Shown: in pieces, positions 26,434 through 35,800 of the stretch
Layout of the letters: each line of letters opens with the position of its first letter
Position numbering within the stretch: position 1 is the first letter of the stretch
Origin: Bacteroidales bacterium UBA1309
GTDB taxonomy: Bacteria > Bacteroidota > Bacteroidia > Bacteroidales > Dysgonomonadaceae
Length of the DNA stretch: 64,000 bases
Assembly: GCA_002307185.1 (NCBI GenBank)
Contig: DBTT01000026.1
Location: 62,001 to 126,000, forward strand
Direction: 5' to 3'
Notes under the pieces: generated by a model
Databases searched by the model: none
What the model was told of the DNA's origin: nothing
Seen by the model: the letters and a program-made list of their open reading frames with translations, nothing else
Translations under genes and position numbers: made by a program

Positions 26434-27836
26434 GATACGTCCATTTTCTATTGATACCGGCATTATTCTTCTGTATTTCGACAATAGGCCAGACAGTTAA
26501 AATTAAGCAACTCGAAATACAGCGGAAAAAGGCTTTGCTTGAAATAGAGAACACCAATAAATTGTTGATTGACACCAAGAAAATAACACAAAACCTCTCT
26601 ACCCGGATCAAGCTGATTGCAAATCAGATCGATTCTAGGAAACAGATTGTATCTCTGCTTGAACAGGAATCGGATGCCTTGATGGTACAGCAAATTATCA
26701 CTCAAAAAGAGATCGAATTACTCCAAAAAGAACTGAAGGGTAAACAAAATAATTACGCCAAGGCTATCAACGGAATGATATATAAAAAGCAAAGCGAAAA
26801 CAAATTGCTCTATATCCTTTCAGGAAAGTCGTTGGCCGAGTCAATGCGAAGGATGCGCTTTTTGAAGGAATATTCGGAATGGAGAAGTAAAGAAGCCGAC
26901 GCCATCAAAACCAAGACTGAGCAGCTCCATCAAAAAAGGGCCGATCTAGAGCAGCAACGCAGATCTAAAATTATTCTCATCGGACAAAAAGATGCCGAAC
27001 AACAAAAGTTGAAAAAAGAAGAAGAGGCTCATCGGCAAGAAATCGCTGAAGCTAAGCAAAAACAAGGTGAACTTCGGGGCATTATTGCGGAAAAAAGAAA
27101 ACAGGCAAATTTGCTGAATGCGCAGATTGAACGATTGATAGCAGAAGAAGTTGCACGTCAGGAACAGGAAGCCAGGCGCAAAGCTGAAGAAAAAGCCAAA
27201 AGGCTTGCTGCTGACGAGAAAAGCCGCCATTTGGCCGCACAAGAAAAAGCAATGAAAGAGGCAGGAGAGAACCCCACCCGACCAAAAACGAAGAAGAAAG
27301 AAAAAGAAAATACAACTTCCCGGTCACAAGGGGTTGAAGCAAACAAGGCTGAACTCGAAGAAGAAAGAGCCACAAAGAAAAATGAAATTCTGTTGGCGGA
27401 AGCTCCCTCTGAAAATATTGCCCTTTCCAATAATTTTGCTGCAAACAAAGGCAGGCTTCCCGTGCCTGTAAGTGGCAGATATAGTATTGTCTCCGGATTT
27501 GGAGAACACCAGCAAAGCCAGCACGTGACAATCAATAGCAACGGTATTGACATTCAGACACAGGCCGGAGCAGATGCCCGGGCCGCTTTTGGAGGTGAAG
27601 TGTCAAAAATTGTCGCATTTCCCGGATACAACAACTGCATCATAATCCGTCACGGCAATTATTATACTTTCTATGGAAATATTCAAAGTGTATTTGTGCA
27701 TGTGGGGCAAAATGTAAAAACAGGACAAAGCTTGGGGAAAATTTTCACCGATTCAGACACTGGTGTTACTAAAATGCACTTTCAACTTTGGAACGGAACC
27801 TCCAAACAAAACCCAACTACTTGGCTAAGAAGATAA
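26430..27836 (+). CDS. EnvC-like murein hydrolase activator (degenerate M23/LytM)
   Basis: The 468-residue protein has a signal peptide (LLIPALFFCISTIGQ), a long coiled-coil region rich in Glu, Lys and Gln (about residues 20-300), and a C-terminal LytM domain (about 345-465). In the LytM domain the zinc-site HxGxD is replaced by NSNGID, while RHGNYYTFYGN and MHFQLW remain. Loss of the zinc-binding His is typical of EnvC and NlpD, which activate amidases and do not cut peptidoglycan themselves. It probably helps open the septum in cell division. It overlaps the DUF4292 stop codon. Confidence 0.88.
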   Translation: MRYVHFLLIPALFFCISTIGQTVKIKQLEIQRKKALLEIENTNKLLIDTKKITQNLSTRIKLIANQIDSRKQIVSLLEQESDALMVQQIITQKEIELLQKELKGKQNNYAKAINGMIYKKQSENKLLYILSGKSLAESMRRMRFLKEYSEWRSKEADAIKTKTEQLHQKRADLEQQRRSKIILIGQKDAEQQKLKKEEEAHRQEIAEAKQKQGELRGIIAEKRKQANLLNAQIERLIAEEVARQEQEARRKAEEKAKRLAADEKSRHLAAQEKAMKEAGENPTRPKTKKKEKENTTSRSQGVEANKAELEEERATKKNEILLAEAPSENIALSNNFAANKGRLPVPVSGRYSIVSGFGEHQQSQHVTINSNGIDIQTQAGADARAAFGGEVSKIVAFPGYNNCIIIRHGNYYTFYGNIQSVFVHVGQNVKTGQSLGKIFTDSDTGVTKMHFQLWNGTSKQNPTTWLRR

Positions 27837-27852
27837 ATAATCATATTTCTCC

Positions 27853-28737
27853 ATGACAGGACCGACCATTTTTGACTTGCCGAAAGTAAACGATAAACGA
27901 GGTAACCTTTCCTTCATAGAAAACAGGAAAGAAATACCCTTCGATATTGCCCGCACCTATTGGATCTATGATGTTCCTGGTGGGCAGAGAAGAGGAAGCC
28001 ATGCCTTTAAAACGCAGAAAGAAGTGATTGTTGCGCTTTCAGGGAGTTTTGATGTGGTGCTGCACGATGGAAAGAAGCAAAAGACTTACCATCTCAACCG
28101 ATCCTACAAGGCTTTGTATGTCCCAGAAATGACATGGCGGGTGCTTGACAATTTTTCCACAAATTCTATTTGCATGGTTCTTTCCTCCGGCTCTTACCAA
28201 GAGACGGAGTATATTCGTAATTTTAAAGAATTCAAACGGCTCAGAAATTTGAATCAAGCATTTCATCCCGAACCACCTTCTTTTGTTCGGCATGTTGCAG
28301 ATAAAAAGGAATTAGGTCTTCAATCTTCTGTTTTTGATTGTTCTCTCATCGAGTTTCCCGTTATCAAGAATAGGGCCGGCAGCATTACTTCGATCACTAA
28401 TTCAGTGGAAGTTCCGTTTGATATTCCCCGTGTTTTTTATGTTTATGACATTCCTTATGGGGAAGTCAGAGGAGTGCATTCGCACAAAAAATGCCACCAA
28501 ATACTTATTGCAGCGAGTGGAAGTTTTGACGTGGAATTGGACGATGGCACAAAGAGAAGGATAATAACCCTGAATCGTCCTACCTATGGCCTTCACATCC
28601 CTCCCGGAATATGGGCCACACAGCGAAATTATTCTTCAGGGACAATTTGTTTGGTACTCACCTCAGATGTATATGATGAGCAGCAAGATTACATCAGGGA
28701 ATACAGCGCATTCAAGAAATACAAGGAGAAGGAATGA
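27853..28737 (+). CDS. Tandem WxcM/FdtA-type cupin protein (dTDP-sugar 3,4-ketoisomerase-like)
   Basis: The 294-residue protein holds two copies of a WxcM-like cupin, at about residues 5-137 and 150-290. Copy 1 has IARTYWIYDVPGG, RRGSHAFKTQKEVIVALSGSFDVVL and LYVPEMTWRVL. Copy 2 has IPRVFYVYDIPYG, VRGVHSHKKCHQILIAASGSFDVEL and LHIPPGIWATQ. FdtA and QdtA isomerise the keto group of dTDP-4-keto-6-deoxyglucose for surface sugars and use a His-x-His pair in this motif. Copy 2 keeps it (HSH), while copy 1 reads HAF. It follows the M23 gene by 16 bases. No other nucleotide-sugar gene is nearby. Confidence 0.85.
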   Translation: MTGPTIFDLPKVNDKRGNLSFIENRKEIPFDIARTYWIYDVPGGQRRGSHAFKTQKEVIVALSGSFDVVLHDGKKQKTYHLNRSYKALYVPEMTWRVLDNFSTNSICMVLSSGSYQETEYIRNFKEFKRLRNLNQAFHPEPPSFVRHVADKKELGLQSSVFDCSLIEFPVIKNRAGSITSITNSVEVPFDIPRVFYVYDIPYGEVRGVHSHKKCHQILIAASGSFDVELDDGTKRRIITLNRPTYGLHIPPGIWATQRNYSSGTICLVLTSDVYDEQQDYIREYSAFKKYKEKE

Positions 28738-28781
28738 CTCTTTTTGAGATAAAATACTAAAAAACAGCTTAATTCTTCTTT

Positions 28782-29020
28782 TTATTTTTTCCTATACTTG
28801 CTTGACGTGCATCCAAATATCTGCTTGAAGCACTGTGTGAAGTATTTTGTGTCCGCAAATCGATTTGAAAGGCAATCTTTTTGATGCTATAGTCTTCCTT
28901 TGCGTGGATCTTGGCGGCATGTCTGATTTTTATTTCCCAGATCAATTCGATAGGGGTCAAGCCGCTTCGGCTTTTTAGTTTTCTGTAAAGAAGAGTTTTG
29001 TGGCACGCATCCTGTAATAA
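28782..29020 (-). pseudogene. Frameshifted C-terminal remnant of an AraC-family regulator
   Basis: The minus strand reads KTLLYRKLKSRSGLTPIELI, then WEIKIRHAAKIHAKEDYSI and KKIAFQI, the first part of an AraC HTH. One base appears to be missing after this, because the expected GFADTKYFTQCFKQIFG continues one frame away and ends SSKYRKK-stop at 28782. No sensor or receiver domains precede it. It is likely the decayed tail of a regulator such as a hybrid two-component protein. The upstream limit is approximate. Confidence 0.75.
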
Positions 29021-29050
29021 TCTTTATTGCCGTGTTTTAGGCAAAATCAA

Positions 29051-29094
29051 TTAATAAAAAAGGGCATTCCCTTGCGATTGTAGGAAATGCCCTT
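29051..29094 (-). terminator. Intrinsic terminator after the HPrK/PEPCK-like gene
   Basis: AAGGGCATT (29060-29068) pairs with AATGCCCTT (29086-29094). On the minus strand the stem is followed by TTTTTATTAATTG. It lies 27 bases beyond the stop codon of the gene at 29121. Confidence 0.82.
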
Positions 29095-29120
29095 GGGTAA
29101 GTGCTGTTGCTCTTTCTCGT

Positions 29121-30851
29121 TTATAGATTTATCATGCTGAACAGTTCTTCAGCGGCCAATCTTGGACCTTCTTTGCTTTGTCCGTCGATTGCCAGCGAAG
29201 TATGTATTTCTCCAATTTTTATACCAGCATCGGCTAAACCATGGAAAAATTTACGTACCAAAACTTCGGCCCTTTCCTGCTCTTGGACAGGTCCAAATGG
29301 ATTGGCAAAGTAAGATTTCACGAGACCTACTTCGGTTGTTGTTCCTTTGGCTTTACGTGCACCGGCTTCAAACACAGGAATGGCATCCTCTACATCTTCG
29401 AAAAGGGATATTTTCTTTTCAGATTCTGCAAAGTTGTTAGCATAAAGCATGTAATCAACACTATAACCTTTAGAAATGGTTTCATAAGTAGAAATCGGGA
29501 TCGTTACGCGCGCATTTACACGGTCAGGATTGGTATAGATGCCACGGTCAAGCTGTTCGAAAGCATACATTGGATCCAAATCGTCTGTGCGGACAAAAGC
29601 TCCGATTTCAGTGCCATAACCTTTGATTGTGCCGTCTTCTTCAAATTGGAGGTATCCCATGTCGTCAAAAATTACACGCATGTGGCGGATATATTTTTCG
29701 TTCAAAGTACGGAATGCTTCCAAACTTTCTGATTTTCCGGCACCGCTGTCGCCCATGATGATGATGTTCGCTTCCTTACCGTTCTTTAAAGCAATGTTGA
29801 CCATCGCTCCATGTATTGGCAGATTCCCTTTCTCCATCTGTTTCACGTTGTGAAGAGTGAGGAGCATTTTCTTCATGTAGCCAAAATAGTCGATCTCGTC
29901 GGTGTAGTTGGCGTATCCTACGATGATATCGTTTTTGGTATCTTTGTAATAGAAGGTTCTTTTTTCTTCCATCCCGTCAGGGTAACCAAATACGTAGATC
30001 AAATCGGGCTTTTTATTGATGAAATTTTCCCCTTTTGCCAATTCGAACAAGTTGGCGAGGCCTAATCCATGGCACATGAAATCTTTGTGGAAATATACGA
30101 ATGATAATAAATTTCCCACCATTGCAGGATATAAGAACCAATCGTCTTCATTGAGGATCAGGTTGTTGATAGGGTTGGAGAAATGTTCCTCGAAGATGCC
30201 GTCGCGGGTATTTTTCTTCGTGTATGTGATGTAGGGAGGGGTGATTACCACAGAATCAATAAAAGGGATATTTGCCAATCCTTTGTACTCAAGCGGGCAA
30301 TCCCAAGGTATATCATAAAGCATCAAGCCTGCATTGGCACCTGCGATAGTTTGGCGGTAAACGTGGCTGCTATGTCCATTCACGGTATCTCTGGTTCGGC
30401 GATAAATCGACAGTATGAGTTCGTTGAGCAATTGGTTGGCCTGGATGAAGCGTACGTTTTGGAGTCCATCGCCTAATCTGTTGTTGTGCACAACAGTCAC
30501 GCGTTCCATCCGGCGCCAGAAATTGTATAGCAGCTCGGTAAGTTCGATGAACAAGTTTTTGTCTTTGAAAAAATCAGCATACTTGTTGTTCACCTGAAGC
30601 AATTCATCAAGTTCGCAAACCGAAAGCAATTTCAAGACCTCGATGTAAGAAAGAGTCAGATTCTCGTCCGTTTTGAAATCCTTGATAAAAAAGTCATATA
30701 CAATCTGGTTGTCTTTCTTGAGCTTGAAGAAGAATGTTTCCACTACCCGGTGAAAGGCATAGCTGCTTAGTACTTTTTGCCTGTTGTCGCAATACTTCGA
30801 TGTGAAGTTGATGATTGCGCGACTTCTGTTCAATGTGAATTCTTGGAGCAT
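29121..30851 (-). CDS. Uncharacterised HPr-kinase/PEPCK-superfamily P-loop protein
   Basis: This 576-residue protein has no signal peptide. The first 330 residues have no motif that I recognise. Near residue 365 is IIIMGDSGAGKSESLEAFR, then RVIFDDMGYLQFEEDG. That combination of GDSGxGKSE and a following Asp pair resembles HPr kinase/phosphorylase and, more distantly, PEP carboxykinase. The C-terminal part includes NARVTIPISTY, GARKAKGTTTEVGLV and SYFANPFGPVQEQ. It is much longer than HPr kinase and lacks PEPCK-specific signatures that I can identify. It lies 61 bases downstream of the ThrE-type pair on the same strand, possibly in one transcript. Function unknown; a kinase or nucleotide-binding role is inferred. 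Confidence 0.7.
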   Translation of the reverse strand: MLQEFTLNRSRAIINFTSKYCDNRQKVLSSYAFHRVVETFFFKLKKDNQIVYDFFIKDFKTDENLTLSYIEVLKLLSVCELDELLQVNNKYADFFKDKNLFIELTELLYNFWRRMERVTVVHNNRLGDGLQNVRFIQANQLLNELILSIYRRTRDTVNGHSSHVYRQTIAGANAGLMLYDIPWDCPLEYKGLANIPFIDSVVITPPYITYTKKNTRDGIFEEHFSNPINNLILNEDDWFLYPAMVGNLLSFVYFHKDFMCHGLGLANLFELAKGENFINKKPDLIYVFGYPDGMEEKRTFYYKDTKNDIIVGYANYTDEIDYFGYMKKMLLTLHNVKQMEKGNLPIHGAMVNIALKNGKEANIIIMGDSGAGKSESLEAFRTLNEKYIRHMRVIFDDMGYLQFEEDGTIKGYGTEIGAFVRTDDLDPMYAFEQLDRGIYTNPDRVNARVTIPISTYETISKGYSVDYMLYANNFAESEKKISLFEDVEDAIPVFEAGARKAKGTTTEVGLVKSYFANPFGPVQEQERAEVLVRKFFHGLADAGIKIGEIHTSLAIDGQSKEGPRLAAEELFSMINL

Positions 30852-30912
30852 CTTTTTGTTTTTAAGTAGTTAATAGTTTATTTTATAGATAATTAATTCG
30901 TATTTAGTGCAG

Positions 30913-31401
30913 TCATAGATCCTTTATCCGTCTGATTTCTTTTACGCTTTTTTTGCGAAAAGCCAAAGCTGCGATGCTTATGCCGATTGCCAAGCAAAAA
31001 AGCAGGGATGAGGTGACTATGAAGTTGTACATCGTTTCTTGCAGGTGGTTGCTTGCATCGCCGTTGGTCCCTGCCTCGTAAATCTTTATGCACCCCAAGA
31101 TTGTGCGGTAGGCAAACAAACCGGGAATCATTGTGATGCAGGCCGGCAGCGTGAACACCACTGGTGGTGTGTGGATTTTATGCGCAAAAAAGATGCCAGC
31201 CAGTCCTATAAAAACCGTTCCGCAAAGGGTCGATAGCACGAGGTCAAAACCCGACTGTAACATCAAATACCGAATTCCATGACCCAAGCCGCCCAAAACA
31301 CCAGCCACAATCAATGCTTTGAGAGGTGTCTCAAAAAGCAATGCAAAGCCAATTGCGACAAAAAAGCTAAAGAAAATATCAATAAATATCTGGGTTGCCA
31401 T
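30913..31401 (-). CDS. ThrE-type threonine/serine exporter, small (DUF3815) subunit
   Basis: The 162-residue protein is almost wholly hydrophobic, with about five helices: FIDIFFSFFVAIGFALLFETP, LIVAGVLGGLGHGIRYL, DLVLSTLCGTVFIGLAGIFFA, a conserved TLPACITMIPGLFAYRTILG and LLFCLAIGISIAALAF. This is the ThrE second half (YjjB/DUF3815). Together with the larger subunit it should form an inner-membrane exporter of threonine or serine. It starts 3 bases after the stop of the larger subunit, so both are co-translated. Confidence 0.88.
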   Translation of the reverse strand: MATQIFIDIFFSFFVAIGFALLFETPLKALIVAGVLGGLGHGIRYLMLQSGFDLVLSTLCGTVFIGLAGIFFAHKIHTPPVVFTLPACITMIPGLFAYRTILGCIKIYEAGTNGDASNHLQETMYNFIVTSSLLFCLAIGISIAALAFRKKSVKEIRRIKDL

Positions 31402-31404
31402 GCT

Positions 31405-32259
31405 TCAAAAGTTTTTCAATCCGATTAATGAAATACCAACAAACATTCCAACTGCAATACAAAGCAAAAGAAAACCTGCGAACGTACCTCTTGCTATCCC
31501 TATGCTCATGTATCCCTTTAGTAAGTCTATGATGCTGTTGATTAATGGGACTCCAGGAATCAGATACAGCACGGCTGTCGCCACCGATGACTCGGGAAAA
31601 CTTCCAAGCCCATATAGGACATTCATTCCGGCAATCAATGTTGTGGCAAGCGATGCCGCTATGAAAACAACCATCAGGTTGAATTTCTTTTTTGCCATTT
31701 CCTGCTTCACTATCAACCCTACGATGGAAGCTGTGAATGTGCAAGCACTGTCTATCCAATTACCTCCCACCAATAGGCATAAACAAGCACACGCAATGCC
31801 AATAAAAAAACGAACTACCCAAACCGGATGGCGAGGAGTCTCCTTGAGTGCATTTAATTGTGTTTGCAACTCTTCGAATGATATTTCCTCATCATGAAGT
31901 TTCCAAGTCAAGACACTTGTGTTGGTGACTATCCCAAAGTGTATGCCATGGTGTTTGATCGCTTTTGTTGCAGTGTGCACAATTTGCGGATTATTTTTAT
32001 CGCTTAAAGATACAGAAATTGCATTGAATGAGATGAACATTTCCACTAAAAATGGGCTGCTGGAAGCTAAACGCTGAATATTTCGGTGGATTCGTTCACA
32101 ATGGGCGCCCGATTCCATTAGGAGTGTACTTGTTTCAAGCAAAATTTGGGAAAATTCGGAAATAGATAAGTTGCATGGTTGGGGCTTTGTAGTCGCAGCC
32201 TCATCTGGTTGAAGAGCAGGATGTAAGTTCTCAGGCTTATTTGTCAGCATTTTTTCCAT
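31405..32259 (-). CDS. ThrE-type threonine/serine exporter, large (DUF1212) subunit
   Basis: The product has a soluble N-terminal part with ILLETSTLLMESGAHCERIHRNI and TNTSVLTWKL, then helices including GIACACLCLLVGGNWIDSACTFTASIVGLIV and IPGVPLINSIIDLLKGYMSIGIARG, the DUF1212/ThrE signature. The start at 32259 (MEKMLTNK) is chosen because a longer frame from 32421 would run across the B12 riboswitch core and encodes unlikely residues. The homologous family exports threonine and serine. The striking feature is a cobalamin riboswitch just upstream on the same strand. Confidence 0.87.
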   Translation of the reverse strand: MEKMLTNKPENLHPALQPDEAATTKPQPCNLSISEFSQILLETSTLLMESGAHCERIHRNIQRLASSSPFLVEMFISFNAISVSLSDKNNPQIVHTATKAIKHHGIHFGIVTNTSVLTWKLHDEEISFEELQTQLNALKETPRHPVWVVRFFIGIACACLCLLVGGNWIDSACTFTASIVGLIVKQEMAKKKFNLMVVFIAASLATTLIAGMNVLYGLGSFPESSVATAVLYLIPGVPLINSIIDLLKGYMSIGIARGTFAGFLLLCIAVGMFVGISLIGLKNF

Positions 32260-32394
32260 TTTACAATTTAAAAACCAGAGTGAAAAAATCTCTCGTTTGA
32301 AAATGCGGCAATAAGAGCTTTGGGGCAAATTTTCCATTCGTAAATGAAAATCTATACAGCATACCTTTATCGCGAAGCATTGCCAATTAATAGA

Positions 32395-32592
32395 TAAGGC
32401 AGGTCTCCTGACTTTCACCATTTCGATATGTTCCCTATTTCTATTAGAAAAAACGGATTTTTATCAAAACTATTCGCGGTGATTTACAGTTGCGCGACAG
32501 TTCACGATTCACACGTGATTCCCTATTCTCCCTTTGTTATTCACTCCAGGCACCTTAACTCGTAATTAATTCAAGATTAATCTCTCATGTAA
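32395..32592 (-). promoter_or_regulatory. Cobalamin (B12) riboswitch
   Basis: Read on the minus strand the segment has GGTGCCTGGAGTGAAT near its 5' end, then AGGGAATCACGTGTGAATC and CTGTCGCGCAACTGTAA. It ends in the B12 box AGTCAGGAGACCTGCC (plus 32398-32413). These conserved blocks in this order define the cobalamin riboswitch. It lies about 135 bases before the start codon of the ThrE-type exporter, the next gene on this strand. An expression platform was not resolved by eye. Riboswitches of this class generally lower expression when cobalamin is abundant. Confidence 0.94.
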
Positions 32593-32600
32593 TTATGTTA

Positions 32601-32608
32601 CAAAGATA
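32601..32608 (-). promoter_or_regulatory. Candidate promoter of the riboswitch transcript
   Basis: The minus strand reads TATCTTTG, a full match to TAnnTTTG, placed so that transcription would begin near 32594, at the 5' edge of the riboswitch. The -33 region is T-rich without a clear TTTG. Confidence 0.55.
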
Positions 32609-32813
32609 ATAAAAAAATATCGTAATGATCGATTTTCTCGATTAGTTTAGAGCTTTTTCATGTTTTGTCAGCGAGATGGTTACCGTTATCCAAATTACTG
32701 AAAGAAGCCTTTCGATCTTCAATCCCATCGGGAAAACATACAGAAAATGAGTTTGAGGCTAGATCTGCCGCATGCTTTCGCAAAACAAAATTGATGTCGT
32801 GTCGTAGGGTGTC

Positions 32814-35800
32814 CTAATTCTTAGATTTCTTATGTTGGTTGGCATATTCCGAAGGAGACACTCCATAAAACTTTTTGAAAACTGTGGAAAAGTGCGTTTG
32901 GTTCGTAAATCCTACCGCATAAGCAGCTTGCGAGACATCCATCCCGTTTTCCTCAAGCAACATGGATGCTTGCTTCATTCGGATGTTTTTGATGAAGTCG
33001 ATAGTTGAGAATCCGGTTATTTCTTTCATCTTGCGGTGCAATTGTACTCGACTGAGTCCAGCTTTCGACGCTAGTACCTCGACATTAAAGTCTGGATTCC
33101 CTATGTTTTCATTGACAACAGCCATTATCCTGTCCATCAGCATATCGTTGTTTGACTTAATTCCCATTGACTTGATCTTGTCATTTTGTTCTTGTTCTCC
33201 GGAGTATTTCCCTCTTAAAATTCTTCGGTTGGTGATGAGGTTGTTGGCCACAATCATCATTTCGTCAATATTGAAAGGTTTAGTCAGATAGGCATCGGCT
33301 CCCTTGTCGAGTCCTTCTACTTTATCTTCAAATTCTGTTTTTGAAGTTAGTAGAATAACCGGTATATGGCAGACGTTGTTGTTGTTTTTTATTTTTCGCA
33401 CGAGAGTTATACCATCCATCTGCGGCATCAGTACATCCGAAATTATCAAATCGGGTTGTAGGGTTGTTGCCAATTGCAAAGCATCAAAACCATTGCTGGC
33501 TTTGATGACTTTGTATGCTTCGTTCAGTTCCTGTTCCAAATAATTGGTGATATCTTCTTCGTCATCTACAATGAGAACTTTGTAATTTGTTTTCCGTTTG
33601 ATTATTTTGCTTTCGTTTTTGGATTCTTGGATAGGCCTGTTTTGAAGCAAGGTTGGTCTGCTGTCGGGGAGTTGATCCATAACATCTTCTTTGGTAAGGT
33701 GCTCTTTGCCTGAAGGAATAGAAACTGTGAATATGCTGCCTCTTTTGTCTTTTCTATTTTGGGCAACGATTGTCCCTTGATGCAAATGAACCAGGAATTT
33801 CGTCAGGTTGAGCCCGATTCCGGATCCGACGGTTGTGAATGTCTCTTGATTTTGACCTTGGTAGAACCGGTCGAATATTTTGTGGATTTTATCTTCATCC
33901 AGCCCGATGCCCGAATCGGTGATTGAAATTTCGAGATAATTGCGGAGCGGCCAACGGTTTTCGGGGTTTGTTCCCGTTTTTAAAGATATGATTATTTCAC
34001 CACCATCAGGGGTGTATTTGAATGAATTTGAGAGTAGATTGATTAATATCTTATCAAAGTTATTCCGGTCAACCCATACTTGTAGTGCCTCCATTTGGTG
34101 TCGGTATTGGAAATGGATATTTCGCCTGATGGACTGCTCCTCAAAAACCTCAAACACTTCCTGTACAAATCCTACAATTTCTGTTTCGGTATATTTCAGT
34201 TTCATCTGTCCTTTGTCTATTTTTCTGATGTCTAGAATCTGGTTAACCAAGCCCAAAAGGCGGTATACGTTCCGTTGCATCCGTTGCAGGTTTTTTTGCG
34301 TTGGTTGGTCAAAATTACCTTGTAGTAGTTTTTCGAGTGGGCTGACAAGGAGTGTCAGGGGCGACCTCAACTCATGGGATATGTTGATGAAGAACCGGAG
34401 CTTTGATTCATTTATCATTTCATTTCTTTTTTCCCGTATCAGATTCACAATTAATACGCCAATAGATGCAATTATCATCGTATAAACCAAATAGGCCCAT
34501 GCGCTTTTGTACCAAGGGGGAGAAATTCTGAGGATCAGTTGTTTCACCGGAGAGTAAAAACCATATTTTGACGCGCGGACTTCAAGGGTGTATTTTCCTG
34601 GAGGTAAATTATGATAGGTGATTTGATTTACTCCAGGACGTGTCGATAGCCATTCTTTGCCAAGCTCCTTGATCTTGTATTCAAAGATGATATTTTCTTG
34701 ATCCCGATAATCCATTGTGGAAAACTCGAAGGTGAATGTGTTGTCTTCGTATGAGAATGAAAATTCATTTGAATCCAGCACTCCCGATTTGACGATTTGT
34801 TTTTTTCCGGATAATGTGTTTGAATTGACCGATTGATTGTTAACATATACGTTGGTGGTTTTTATCCTATAGTCATACAGGGCGGGTATCGAGATTTTTT
34901 CAGGCTTGAAATAGGTGATTCCTCTGTTGCTGCCAAAGTATATTGTCCCGTCTTTGTCTTGAAAATATACCCACCTGTTGTATATTTTATCCACCAAGCC
35001 ATTTCCAGTGAAATAGTTGATTATTTTATTCTCTTTTCTTTTGATTTCGTCAATGCCTTTGAATGTGCTACACCACATATTGCCACTTTTGTCTTCTGCT
35101 ATGCCGCATATGACATTACTTGAAAGTCCATTTTCTATCGTGTATCTTTTGATGTCACCGGTTTTTTTGTTCAAGAAGAAGAGCCCATTGTATGTGCCAA
35201 TCCAAATATGACCGTCGCGGCTCTCCTTCAGGGTGATGCATATTCCTTCCTTTAGAATATCTTTGTTCTTTATTTTCAAGAATCTACCATCTTTGGGGTT
35301 GTAGCAGCTTATGCCTTTGTAATGGCCTAACCAAACTAATCCCTCGGAGTCGCATAAGATTGAGTTTATCCAATTGTTGTCGAGCTTTCCTTTCCCTTTG
35401 TCCGGTTGCTGCATGTCGAACCTTTGGCATTTGCCGGTAGTCAAGTTGTACTGGATAAATCCCGAACTAAAAGTAGATACATAGAGGCAATTATTTTTTC
35501 CCTCCACCAGTGTTTTCCCATAGCTGTTGTAAGGGATGTCTAGGAACGATGCTTGTCCGGTTTTTTTGTCTATTTTGGCAATTCCTTTCGTATAGGAACT
35601 GCCCCAGAGCATGCCGTGCGAGTCTATATAGAGTTTGACTATGTCGTTGATTTGAGTGAAATAGTCTGTCGAATTTGAATGATCGTTTGTTTTATATATT
35701 CCCAGTCCTTTGATAGAATAGAACACATTTCCGTCCGGGTCTTTTACGATGGAGTTGATTATCGGGTCTTGGCCGTTTTGGGGAGTGGGTGCAGCGAAAA

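Noticed and set aside
26430..27836. Active M23 endopeptidase
   Set aside because: The zinc-binding His of HxGxD is replaced by Asn, so an EnvC-type activator is more likely.
31405..32421. Start of the ThrE-type gene at 32421
   Set aside because: It would place the first 54 codons over the B12 box and expression platform; ATG at 32259 is more reasonable.
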